Below are positions 45,968 through 52,515 of a stretch of 64,000 nucleotides of DNA, piece by piece. Every line of letters begins with the position of its first letter. Position 1 is the first letter of the stretch. A program made the position numbers and the translations under genes. Below the pieces are notes generated by a model. The model ran no database searches. It was not told where the DNA came from and saw nothing but the letters and a program-made list of their open reading frames with translations. This stretch comes from JBCCTX01 sp964468435 (GTDB lineage: Bacteria > Bacteroidota > Bacteroidia > J057), in contig CAYXVE010000006.1 in assembly GCA_964468435.1 (NCBI GenBank), forward strand, positions 1 to 64,000, read 5' to 3'.

Positions 45968-47164
45968 TTACTCAACGATTTCAATAACCTGACCCGCTCC
46001 TATGGTTCTTCCACCCTCGCGGATTGCAAAGCGAAGTCCTTTTTCCATTGCGATAGGGTAGATCAATTCCACATTAATCGTTACGTTATCACCTGGCATA
46101 ACCATATCTACTCCTTCATCAAGTGTTACAACACCTGTAACATCTGTAGTTCTGAAATAAAATTGTGGACGGTAATTGGTAAAGAATGGCGTATGGCGTC
46201 CACCTTCATCCTTACTCAAAACATACACCTCTGCCTTAAATTTAGTGTGTGGCTTTACACTACCAGGTATTGCAATTACCATTCCGCGTTTGATATCATT
46301 TTTCTCAACACCACGGAGGAGCAATCCCACATTATCACCAGCTTCACCTCTGTCAAGGATTTTACGGAACATCTCAACTCCAGTAACGGTAGATCCCATG
46401 GGCTTTTCTTCTTTATCTCTAAGCCCTACAATCTCAACTGCATCACCAGAGTTAATCACTCCACGTTCCACTCTGCCAGTTGCTACGGTACCACGACCTG
46501 TAATAGAGAATACATCCTCAACTGGCATTAGGAATGGCTTATCAACAGCTCTCTCAGGAGTGGGAATATACTCATCCACTGCAGTCATGAGTTCGTAGAT
46601 CTTTTCCTCCCATTGAGGCTGACCGTCCAATCCACCGAGTGCAGATCCCTGAATAACAGGAATATCATCACCAGGAAAATCGTATGCACTAAGAAGCTCA
46701 CGAATCTCGAGTTCTACCAGTTCCAGAAGCTCTTCATCATCTACAAGATCTACTTTATTCATAAATACCACCAGAGAAGGTACTCCCACCTGCCTTGCGA
46801 GCAGGATATGCTCACGAGTCTGGGGCATGGGACCGTCTGTAGCTGCAACAACCAAAATGGCTCCATCCATTTGGGCAGCACCTGTAACCATGTTCTTCAC
46901 ATAGTCGGCGTGTCCAGGACAGTCCACGTGTGCGTAGTGGCGACTATCCGTTTCATATTCTACGTGGGAAGTATTGATCGTGATTCCGCGTTCCCTTTCC
47001 TCAGGAGCATTATCAATGGAATCAAAAGACCTTACCTGAGAACCACCTTTTTTAGACAAAACGGTAGTAATTGCGGCCGTAAGTGTGGTTTTTCCGTGGT
47101 CTACATGACCGATTGTACCTATGTTCACGTGTGGTTTGGTACGCTGAAATGTTTCTTTTGCCAT
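45968..47164 (-). CDS. tuf: Elongation factor Tu
   Basis: The 398-residue GTPase delivers aminoacyl-tRNA to the ribosome. The G motifs are all visible: GTIGHVDHGKTTLTAAI, the RGITI switch, DCPGHADYVKNM, NKVD, and SAL. The later domains include GRGTVATGRVERGVI and the C-terminal GGRTIGAGQVIEI. It is preceded by four tRNA genes and followed by tRNA-Trp, the same order as thrU-tyrU-glyT-thrT-tufB in E. coli. The 108-bp leader after the last tRNA holds a 7-bp hairpin. Confidence 0.99.
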   Translation of the reverse strand: MAKETFQRTKPHVNIGTIGHVDHGKTTLTAAITTVLSKKGGSQVRSFDSIDNAPEERERGITINTSHVEYETDSRHYAHVDCPGHADYVKNMVTGAAQMDGAILVVAATDGPMPQTREHILLARQVGVPSLVVFMNKVDLVDDEELLELVELEIRELLSAYDFPGDDIPVIQGSALGGLDGQPQWEEKIYELMTAVDEYIPTPERAVDKPFLMPVEDVFSITGRGTVATGRVERGVINSGDAVEIVGLRDKEEKPMGSTVTGVEMFRKILDRGEAGDNVGLLLRGVEKNDIKRGMVIAIPGSVKPHTKFKAEVYVLSKDEGGRHTPFFTNYRPQFYFRTTDVTGVVTLDEGVDMVMPGDNVTINVELIYPIAMEKGLRFAIREGGRTIGAGQVIEIVE

Positions 47165-47223
47165 CTTCGTATGTTACGTTACAACAGTATGATAATATGG
47201 TTAAAACAACTAAGACTTTCAGA

Positions 47224-47260
47224 GAGGTCCTTCTAGATGGCTTGCAAGCAGTAGGACCTC
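47224..47260 (-). other. Hairpin in the tuf leader
   Basis: GAGGTCC (47224-47230) pairs with GGACCTC (47254-47260), and the loop contains the palindrome GCTTGCAAGC. It lies between tRNA-Thr(GGU) and the tuf start codon. It may aid tRNA 3' processing or control tuf. Confidence 0.45.
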
Positions 47261-47272
47261 GTTGGATATAGA

Positions 47273-47344
47273 GCCAATGACCGGGCTCGAACCGGTGACC
47301 TCTTCCTTACCATGGAAGTGCTCTACCAACTGAGCTACATTGGC
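47273..47344 (-). tRNA. tRNA-Thr (GGT anticodon)
   Basis: A 72-nt cloverleaf with acceptor GCCAATG/CATTGGC, anticodon stem CTTCC/GGAAG and loop ATGGTAA, and T loop TTCGAGC. No encoded CCA. It is last of the four tRNAs upstream of tuf. Confidence 0.97.
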
Positions 47345-47389
47345 GTGGAAGAGACCTTCTAGAAGCAATCTAATCCTAACCAATAATGA

Positions 47390-47461
47390 GCGGGAGACGA
47401 GATTCGAACTCGCGACCCTCAGCTTGGAAGGCTGATGCTCTACCATCTGAGCTACTCCCGC
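47390..47461 (-). tRNA. tRNA-Gly (TCC anticodon)
   Basis: A 72-nt cloverleaf with acceptor GCGGGAG/CTCCCGC, anticodon stem TCAGC/GCTGA with loop CTTCCAA. No encoded CCA. Third tRNA of the tuf operon. Confidence 0.97.
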
Positions 47462-47495
47462 TTATGTTTTAAAAATGTAGAAAGAACTAACAAGT

Positions 47496-47576
47496 GGGGA
47501 GAGCAGGATTCGAACCTACGAAGGCTGAGCCAACAGATTTACAGTCTGCCCCGTTTGACCGCTTCGGTATCTCCCC
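47496..47576 (-). tRNA. tRNA-Tyr (GTA anticodon)
   Basis: An 81-nt class II tRNA with acceptor GGGGAGA/TCTCCCC, anticodon stem CAGAC-like with loop CTGTAAA, and the short extra arm usual for tRNA-Tyr. Second tRNA of the tuf operon. Confidence 0.96.
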
Positions 47577-47584
47577 TGCGGTGA

Positions 47585-47657
47585 GCCGGTGGACGGATTC
47601 GAACCGCCGACCCGCTGATTACAAATCAGCTGCTCTGGCCAACTGAGCTACACCGGC
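47585..47657 (-). tRNA. tRNA-Thr (TGT anticodon)
   Basis: A 73-nt cloverleaf with acceptor GCCGGTG/CACCGGC, anticodon stem GCTGA/TCAGC with loop TTTGTAA. First tRNA of the operon, 27 nt downstream of the promoter box. Confidence 0.97.
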
Positions 47658-47683
47658 GCATACGTTATTCTCAAAAAGTGGTG

Positions 47684-47714
47684 CAAATTTAGAAAGAATG
47701 AATCACAAAGCAAT
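47684..47714 (-). promoter_or_regulatory. Promoter of the tRNA-tuf-secE-rpoC block
   Basis: On the minus strand ATTG (47711-47714) is followed by 19 nt and TAAATTTG (47684-47691), close to TTTG-N19-TAnnTTTG. Transcription would begin near 47677, about 20 nt before the first tRNA. Confidence 0.65.
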
Positions 47715-47727
47715 GAAAATAATAGAT

Positions 47728-48075
47728 TTATTTTTCCAGTTCTTTGATCTTTGCTTTCTTCCCAATCTTGTTGCGCAGATAAAAAATTCGCGCTCTTCTG
47801 ACTTTTCCTCTCCTGACAACTTCAATCTTTTCGACCGAAGGCGAATGGAGTGGAAAAATACGCTCGACACCTATACCACCTGAGATCTTGCGGACTGTAA
47901 AAGTCTCACCAACTCCATGACCTTTTCTCTGTATGCAGACACCCTTAAACTGCTGAATACGCTCCTTTTCTCCCTCCTTTATCCTTACGTGTACATTGAC
48001 TGTATCCCCAGATTTAAACTGGGGCGTATCATCTCTCAAATGAGAGGATTCTACGATATCTATAAGCTCTTCCAT
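47728..48075 (-). CDS. rplS: Ribosomal protein bL19
   Basis: The 115-residue protein sits at the 30S-50S interface. Conserved parts are FKSGDTVNVHVRIKEGEKER, FKGVCIQRKGHGVGETFTVR and GVGVERIFPLHSP-like segments, ending with RRARIFYLRNKIGKKAKIKE. It has its own promoter and reads toward the tRNA operon with no terminator visible. In many bacteria rplS follows trmD; here trmD lies just upstream on the same strand. Confidence 0.99.
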   Translation of the reverse strand: MEELIDIVESSHLRDDTPQFKSGDTVNVHVRIKEGEKERIQQFKGVCIQRKGHGVGETFTVRKISGGIGVERIFPLHSPSVEKIEVVRRGKVRRARIFYLRNKIGKKAKIKELEK

Positions 48076-48099
48076 TTACCGGATTATTTTGACGGACTG

Positions 48100-48131
48100 C
48101 AAAGATACAACTATTTGGTTTATATTACAAA
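48100..48131 (-). promoter_or_regulatory. Promoter of rplS
   Basis: On the minus strand TTTG (48128-48131), 20 nt spacer, and TATCTTTG (48100-48107) form a full Bacteroidota-type promoter. The expected start is near 48093, giving a short leader of about 18 nt before the ATG at 48075. Confidence 0.75.
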
Positions 48132-48204
48132 AACAACCTCAAAAATAACCTCCCCCAGAAAGTAGGTAAGAACAGGCTATCTCCTGATTTTTCGCACACA
48201 GCTT

Positions 48205-48888
48205 TTATTCTTCAGAAAGTAAATCCGGCCGTAGTTTTCGCGTCTTTTCGAGTGATTTCTCCTCTCTCCACATCTCTATCTGCTTTTGATGCCCCGACAA
48301 CAGTACGGGAGGAACCATGTGCCCCTCAAATTCTGAAGGCCTTGTATATACAGGTGCTTCCAATAAATTGTCCTGAAAGGAATCCATCAAGGCAGAAGTC
48401 TCATCACTCAGCACACCAGGAATTAGCCTTCCTATTGCATCCACCAGGACTAGTGCAGGCAATTCCCCACCTGAAAGCACATAATCTCCAATAGAAATTT
48501 CTTTAGTGATAAACATCTCTCTAACACGCTGGTCAACCCCCTTATAATGTCCAGCTAATATTATCAGATTAGCTGATAAAGAGAGCATGTTTGCCATGCT
48601 TTGATTGAAAGTCTCACCTTCCGGAGTCATATATATGATCTCATCATATGTGCACGCGCGCTGAAGTTCCCGAATACAATTGGCGATCGGCTCTATCTTC
48701 ATTACCATTCCTGCACCTCCACCAAAAGGATAATCATCTACTTGTCGATGCTTGCCTGGGGCATAGTCTCGCAGATCGTGTATATCCACTACTAGCAGCC
48801 CTTTGGACCTTGCCCGTCCAAGGATGCTATGATGCAAGGGGCTCTCCAACAAATCTGGGACACACGTGATAATGTCTATTTTTACCAT
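48205..48888 (-). CDS. trmD: tRNA (guanine-37-N1)-methyltransferase
   Basis: The 227-residue SPOUT enzyme makes m1G37 in tRNAs that read CNN and GGG codons, preventing frameshifts. Visible are the N-terminal IDIITCVPDLLESPLHHSIL, DYPFGGGAGMVMKIEP, the SAM-binding knot with LILAGHYKGVDQRVREMFI and SIGDYVLSGGELPALVLVDA, and the GVLSDETSALMDSF linker. It shares one base (TAATG, 48888) with the upstream Lrp-type gene, so the two are co-translated. Confidence 0.98.
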   Translation of the reverse strand: MVKIDIITCVPDLLESPLHHSILGRARSKGLLVVDIHDLRDYAPGKHRQVDDYPFGGGAGMVMKIEPIANCIRELQRACTYDEIIYMTPEGETFNQSMANMLSLSANLIILAGHYKGVDQRVREMFITKEISIGDYVLSGGELPALVLVDAIGRLIPGVLSDETSALMDSFQDNLLEAPVYTRPSEFEGHMVPPVLLSGHQKQIEMWREEKSLEKTRKLRPDLLSEE

Positions 48889-49373
48889 TAATAATTGACC
48901 TCTTCCATACGCAGTATACGAATGGGACGCTTAAGACTCTCTTCAAGGGAAATAAAAGTCTCTGTACGCTGTATCCCTTCGATAGGTTGAATTTTGTCAT
49001 TTAACACACTCCTCAGCTCACGGGTATTGCAGCTTACGATCTTAACAAAAATACCGTATCTTCCTGTAGTGTAGTGGATTTCAGTAATCTCAGGTATATG
49101 CTCAAGCTGCTTGACAATTCTGTTGTACAATGATCCTTTTTCAAGGAACATGCCCACGAAGGCACATATATCGTAACCCAGCAAACTTGCGTCAATCTCC
49201 AAATGGGCTCCCTTGACAACTCCCATGCTTGATAATTTTTTCATTCTCACATGTACGGTGCCTCCTGATACATCCAGCTTCTTAGCAATCTCTGTATAAG
49301 GCATTTGCGCATTCTGCATCAGCATGGATAAAATCTGTAAATCCAGTTTATCAATTTCTAAATTTGCAGCCAT
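48888..49373 (-). CDS. Lrp/AsnC family transcriptional regulator
   Basis: The 161-residue protein has an N-terminal helix-turn-helix (DKLDLQILSMLMQNAQMPYT, then EIAKKLDVSGGTVHVRMKKL) and a C-terminal RAM ligand-binding domain (CAFVGMFLEKGSLYNRIVKQ, ITEIHYTTGRYGIFVKIV). It should form octameric, amino-acid-responsive regulators. The coupling to trmD is odd for a regulator but real at the sequence level. Target genes unknown. Confidence 0.95.
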   Translation of the reverse strand: MAANLEIDKLDLQILSMLMQNAQMPYTEIAKKLDVSGGTVHVRMKKLSSMGVVKGAHLEIDASLLGYDICAFVGMFLEKGSLYNRIVKQLEHIPEITEIHYTTGRYGIFVKIVSCNTRELRSVLNDKIQPIEGIQRTETFISLEESLKRPIRILRMEEVNY

Positions 49374-49492
49374 CTTATTAATTATTTTTTTCTATATCAT
49401 TAACTATTGTTGTAATAATTATCAATCTTGAAAAATTATAAATATTTCCTTGAAATATTTTGAATTATCCTTAGTCTTATTATATATTTGTC

Positions 49493-49500
49493 ATATAAGT
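49493..49500 (+). promoter_or_regulatory. -7 box for the unusual tRNA-like gene
   Basis: TATATTTG matches TAnnTTTG. TTAG at 49471-49474 lies 18 nt upstream as a weak -33 element. The start would be near 49507, 28 nt before the cloverleaf. The local AT-richness lowers confidence. Confidence 0.5.
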
Positions 49501-49534
49501 AAAAAGAAAGCATTCTTTAATCAAGATAATATAC

Positions 49535-49645
49535 TGTAGGGTGATGAAATTGGCAGCCATGCCCTCTTGTCTCGAGGGTGGGGGCCAGGGATAAATTCTT
49601 ATCAGAACTAACCTCCCCGTGAAGGTTCGAATCCTTCCCCTACAG
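49535..49645 (+). tRNA. Unusual class II tRNA-like gene, GUC anticodon, long branched variable arm
   Basis: The 111-nt element folds as a full cloverleaf. It has a 7-bp acceptor (TGTAGGG/CCCTACA), a 3-bp D stem (ATG/CAT) with GG in the D loop, anticodon stem CCCTC/GAGGG with loop TTGTCTC, T arm GAAGG-TTCGAAT-CCTTC and discriminator G. The anticodon reads GUC (Asp). However, the variable region is 42 nt with a GGGGG/TCCCC stem and an inner GATAA-ATTC-TTATC hairpin, a layout not used by tRNA-Asp. The 3-bp D stem and G73 recall tRNA-Ser. Position 37 is a pyrimidine and the first pair is U-A, both rare. It may be a special-purpose tRNA or a tRNA-derived regulatory RNA. No CCA is encoded, as in the other tRNAs here. 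Confidence 0.75.
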
Positions 49646-49652
49646 CTTAGAG

Positions 49653-49672
49653 CTCCCTTCGGAGAGTTTTAT
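49653..49672 (+). terminator. Weak terminator after the tRNA-like gene
   Basis: A 4-bp CTCC/GGAG stem with a 4-nt loop is followed by GAG-free TTTTATTT sequence within 7 nt of the cloverleaf end. It overlaps the stop codon of the convergent gene at 49669. Confidence 0.4.
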
Positions 49673-50604
49673 TTCTTCATGTCATCAACTTCCTTTTTCA
49701 GATCTTCCTGCTTCTTATTTAAGGCCTTTATTCGTTCGTGTAACTGCCATTCGCTTTCACGCAAGCTTTGTTTATCAGTATTATAGTTGATACGAAACTG
49801 AAATATCTCAGCCGGTATACGAATAATAGCCTGCAAAATTTTTAGTGGAATCTCCAGAATCTGTAGTGCCTGACTAGGTTTTCCCAGGTTTATTTTTGTG
49901 GGATATCCCAAAGGGCCGCATTCCACTAGGAACTCATTTGAAACAAAGCGAGTACTGGGTAGATGAATTAAATGAATAATATTGGGATTTGGCAATATGA
50001 CAATCTGTCTTTGTTCTACTCTACCAGACTGAACAATGATCTCATAAGGTTCTGAAGGTCTGCAGAAAATCCCGTGATCAGTCTTTTCAGGAGCTTTGTA
50101 TTCAGTTGGAAGATCATCTGTCCGTTTCATAGACGAAATACTCACAGTCATGCCTGTATTTAAAAGCTCCAGTTCATTATTCAACCGCTGCATGTCATCA
50201 TCATCAAAAGGGTCTATGGTAACTTTATGAATCGGCTCTTTTTCAGCTAAACTTCTCAACCCTACAAGTGCCTTGCCTCCCTCCTCTCCTACTTTAAATA
50301 CCTTATCTATCACTTCCAGAGTTTTGTCCTCAATAGTAGCACTTAATTTTTTTAGAAATCCCGACTCGTGAAATTCGATTGCAATCTTATCATGGGTAAA
50401 TGGATTGGCATGATAACAAAGATAATATCTGTGATCCGGGTCTGGTATATACCTTTCTTTAGTATCTACTTCTATCATACTATTGCCTTCAAACTTTCTT
50501 CTTGAAACTGTCAATTCCAGCAAGCCTTTGGGTAAGTAGTAATAGTGCAAATTCCCGTCTTGGGGCAACCGGGAGGAGGTAAGTATTTTTCTTGCCATTA
50601 TCAA
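49669..50604 (-). CDS. Hypothetical protein with C-terminal coiled coil
   Basis: The 311-residue protein is not one I recognise. There is no signal peptide or convincing membrane helix. The N-terminal half is beta-rich (GNLHYYYLPKGLLELTVSRR, then YYLCYHANPFTHDKIAIEFH), the middle holds a linker with DPFDDDDMQRL, and another strand-rich part (QRQIVILPNPNIIHLIHLPS) follows. The last ~45 residues form a charged coiled coil (RESEWQLHERIKALNKKQED). It is monocistronic and converges on the unusual tRNA-like gene with 23 bp between them. ATG at 50598 (third codon) is an equal start candidate. Confidence 0.75.
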   Translation of the reverse strand: MIMARKILTSSRLPQDGNLHYYYLPKGLLELTVSRRKFEGNSMIEVDTKERYIPDPDHRYYLCYHANPFTHDKIAIEFHESGFLKKLSATIEDKTLEVIDKVFKVGEEGGKALVGLRSLAEKEPIHKVTIDPFDDDDMQRLNNELELLNTGMTVSISSMKRTDDLPTEYKAPEKTDHGIFCRPSEPYEIIVQSGRVEQRQIVILPNPNIIHLIHLPSTRFVSNEFLVECGPLGYPTKINLGKPSQALQILEIPLKILQAIIRIPAEIFQFRINYNTDKQSLRESEWQLHERIKALNKKQEDLKKEVDDMKK

Positions 50605-50906
50605 AACAGCTACGATGAAACATAAAACTCAAGCCTACGAAATTAGTAAAACTTTGAGTAATTGAAGGCTATTTTATGGTGCTCTCAGTATAAAGGTCAA
50701 AATATCTGTAATCAAACACTGATCAAAGGTAAGTTTTCCCATAAACTATACACGAATATGATCATGTAAAACTATTTTGTCAAATATAGAGTATATATTT
50801 TTAAAATATATTAGCAAATGCTAATTATCAATTAATTTTCATTGATGCTTATAAAACAGTCAACTTTTTCTCAGTTTTGAAGTAATTAGATAAAAATGTA
50901 ATCACT
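50605..50906. other. 302-bp AT-rich gap between divergent genes
   Basis: This gap holds the promoters of the hypothetical gene (minus) and the zinc peptidase gene (plus). Minus-strand -7-like boxes occur at 50724-50731 (TACCTTTG) and 50781-50788 (TATATTTG), but neither has a good -33 partner. Nothing else is recognisable. Confidence 0.35.
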
Positions 50907-51578
50907 ATGATGGGATATCTTATAATAGGTGGCATAGCAGCACTTGTCAGTGCTTTTGTACGAAATCGTATGATGTCCACTATGAAAAAGCTTTCACAAA
51001 TTCGTTTATCAGCCGGATTAAAAGGCCACGAAATAGCGGAAAAGATGCTGCATGATCACAATATTTACGATGTGCAAATCACTTCCACCCGTGGTACGCT
51101 GACAGATCACTACAACCCTGCTAATCGCTCGGTAAATCTCAGTGATTGGGTGTATGAACCACCTTCCATTGCTGCAGCAGCTGTAGCTGCCCATGAATGT
51201 GGACATGCTGTACAGCATGCAACATTCTATCCGATGTTGAAGTTTCGCTCTGCGATTGTTCCATTGTTGAAATTTGGTTCACCAATTGCACCTTACTTGA
51301 TTATGGCAGGACTTCTGCTGAACCTTACTCAGCTAGCCTGGGCCGGTGTAATCCTATTTGGAGCAAGTACGCTTTTCGCATTCATCACACTACCTGTTGA
51401 ATTTGATGCGAGTAAGCGAGCACTTGCCTGGCTGGAACGCACAGGTGTAGCCAGAGGTGAAGAGTTCGATCTTGCCAAGAAAGGACTACACTGGGCTGCT
51501 ATGACCTATTTAGTAGCAGCCTTGACATCACTGGCTTATCTATTGTACTTCATCTCCCTGGTTCAGGGCAGAGAGTAG
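50907..51578 (+). CDS. YugP-like membrane zinc metallopeptidase
   Basis: The 223-residue protein belongs to the neutral zinc metallopeptidase 2 family. The catalytic HExxH lies in VAAHECGHAVQH near residue 96, preceded by a substrate-side segment with LTDHYNPANRSVNLSDWVY. About four hydrophobic helices are seen (residues 3-18, 119-137, 139-163 and 200-218), and a later Glu (PVEFDASKRALAWLE) is the third ligand candidate. The substrate is unknown. A terminator follows 66 bp after the stop codon. Confidence 0.93.
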   Translation: MMGYLIIGGIAALVSAFVRNRMMSTMKKLSQIRLSAGLKGHEIAEKMLHDHNIYDVQITSTRGTLTDHYNPANRSVNLSDWVYEPPSIAAAAVAAHECGHAVQHATFYPMLKFRSAIVPLLKFGSPIAPYLIMAGLLLNLTQLAWAGVILFGASTLFAFITLPVEFDASKRALAWLERTGVARGEEFDLAKKGLHWAAMTYLVAALTSLAYLLYFISLVQGRE

Positions 51579-51643
51579 ACCATGCACTTCCTGCAAGGAT
51601 CAGGGACAATAATTTCAATTGTTTTACAATAATTAAATATTAG

Positions 51644-51678
51644 GGCCATCATCTTCGTTGATATGATGGCCTTTTTTT
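51644..51678 (+). terminator. Terminator after the zinc peptidase gene
   Basis: GGCCATCAT (51644-51652) pairs perfectly with ATGATGGCC (51663-51671), 10-nt loop, and seven Ts follow (51672-51678). The longest mlaE open frame starts inside this stem. Confidence 0.85.
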
Positions 51679-51692
51679 GTATACTGGCACCA

Positions 51693-52421
51693 ATGATTGA
51701 AGCACTAGGAAGCTACGGATATCTACTATGGCAGGTCATCTCCAATTTGCGGTATAGTTTGAGAGACCGCAAACGTATCGTATATCAATTAGATCATGTA
51801 GGCGTCAATTCCATACCCCTTGTTTTACTTATAGGTCTTTTTGCCGGTGCAATCATTGCCTGGCAGGCAGCGTACCAATTTAAGGGTATGATTAGTCTGT
51901 CTGTCATGGGTGGTCAGGTAACGAGGGTAGTAATGATGGAGATGGCTCCTGTACTGACAGCCCTGGTGATTAGTGGCAGAATAGGTGCATCAATGACAGC
52001 CGAAATAGGTACCATGAAGGTAACGGAACAAATTGATGCCTTGAAAACTATGTCTGTAGATCCGGTGAGGTATATTGTATTACCTAGATTTCTGGGTTTA
52101 AGCCTTATGATGCCCATTTTGACCTTCTTTTCATTGATTACTGCAGTACTGGGAGCTTATTTGGTTTCCAGCTACTTTCTGGATATAACTTATCAGATTT
52201 TCCTGAATTCTATCCGTGATTTTTTTCAACCTGGAGATCTTCGGGGAGGGCTGATCAAAGGGACTATTTTTGGAATGATTATTTCTTCGATCGGTTGCTA
52301 TATGGGTCTATCGACTGAAAGAGGAGCACAGGGTGTTGGACGAGCCACGATCAAGTCTTTTGTCGTATCGGCAATCGCTATCTTAATCAGTGATTTTTTG
52401 CTGTGGATAATTTTGTTTTAA
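51693..52421 (+). CDS. mlaE: MlaE-family ABC transporter permease
   Basis: From ATG 51693 the product is 242 residues with the complete MlaE fold: an amphipathic N-terminus, then five to six hydrophobic segments. The family motifs are VNSIPLVLLIGLFAGAIIAW, APVLTALVISGRIGASMTAE and EIGTMKVTEQIDALKTMSVD. It moves phospholipids between membranes with an MlaF-type ATPase. The longest frame starts at 51663, but that ATG lies in the stem of the upstream terminator, so I moved the start to the next Met. No MlaF or MlaD gene follows; the next gene is an OmpA-family protein with its own promoter. Confidence 0.92.
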   Translation: MIEALGSYGYLLWQVISNLRYSLRDRKRIVYQLDHVGVNSIPLVLLIGLFAGAIIAWQAAYQFKGMISLSVMGGQVTRVVMMEMAPVLTALVISGRIGASMTAEIGTMKVTEQIDALKTMSVDPVRYIVLPRFLGLSLMMPILTFFSLITAVLGAYLVSSYFLDITYQIFLNSIRDFFQPGDLRGGLIKGTIFGMIISSIGCYMGLSTERGAQGVGRATIKSFVVSAIAILISDFLLWIILF

Positions 52422-52450
52422 AATTGAAGGATTTGTAGTTTTTTTCTATG

Positions 52451-52481
52451 TTTGTTTAGGATTGTCAGAAATCTATCTTTG
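52451..52481 (+). promoter_or_regulatory. Consensus promoter of the PorE-like gene
   Basis: TTTG (52451-52454), exactly 19 nt, then TATCTTTG (52474-52481): a perfect TTTG-N19-TAnnTTTG. Transcription would start near 52488. This places the TTG start of the longest frame (52462) upstream of the transcript and supports the ATG at 52516. Confidence 0.85.
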
Positions 52482-52515
52482 TTTATATTTTCGCAGGTCA
52501 GAATTTACTAAATCT

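Noticed and set aside
46613..47236. 207-codon open frame opposite tuf
   Set aside because: Antisense to EF-Tu and running toward the tRNA leader; no family resemblance.
47219..47446. Open frame across two tRNA genes
   Set aside because: The translation is that of tRNA sequence itself (the common VEHQPSKLRVASSNLV pattern), not a protein gene.
52462..52515. N-terminal extension of the PorE-like protein from TTG
   Set aside because: It overlaps the consensus promoter, so it lies upstream of the transcript start.
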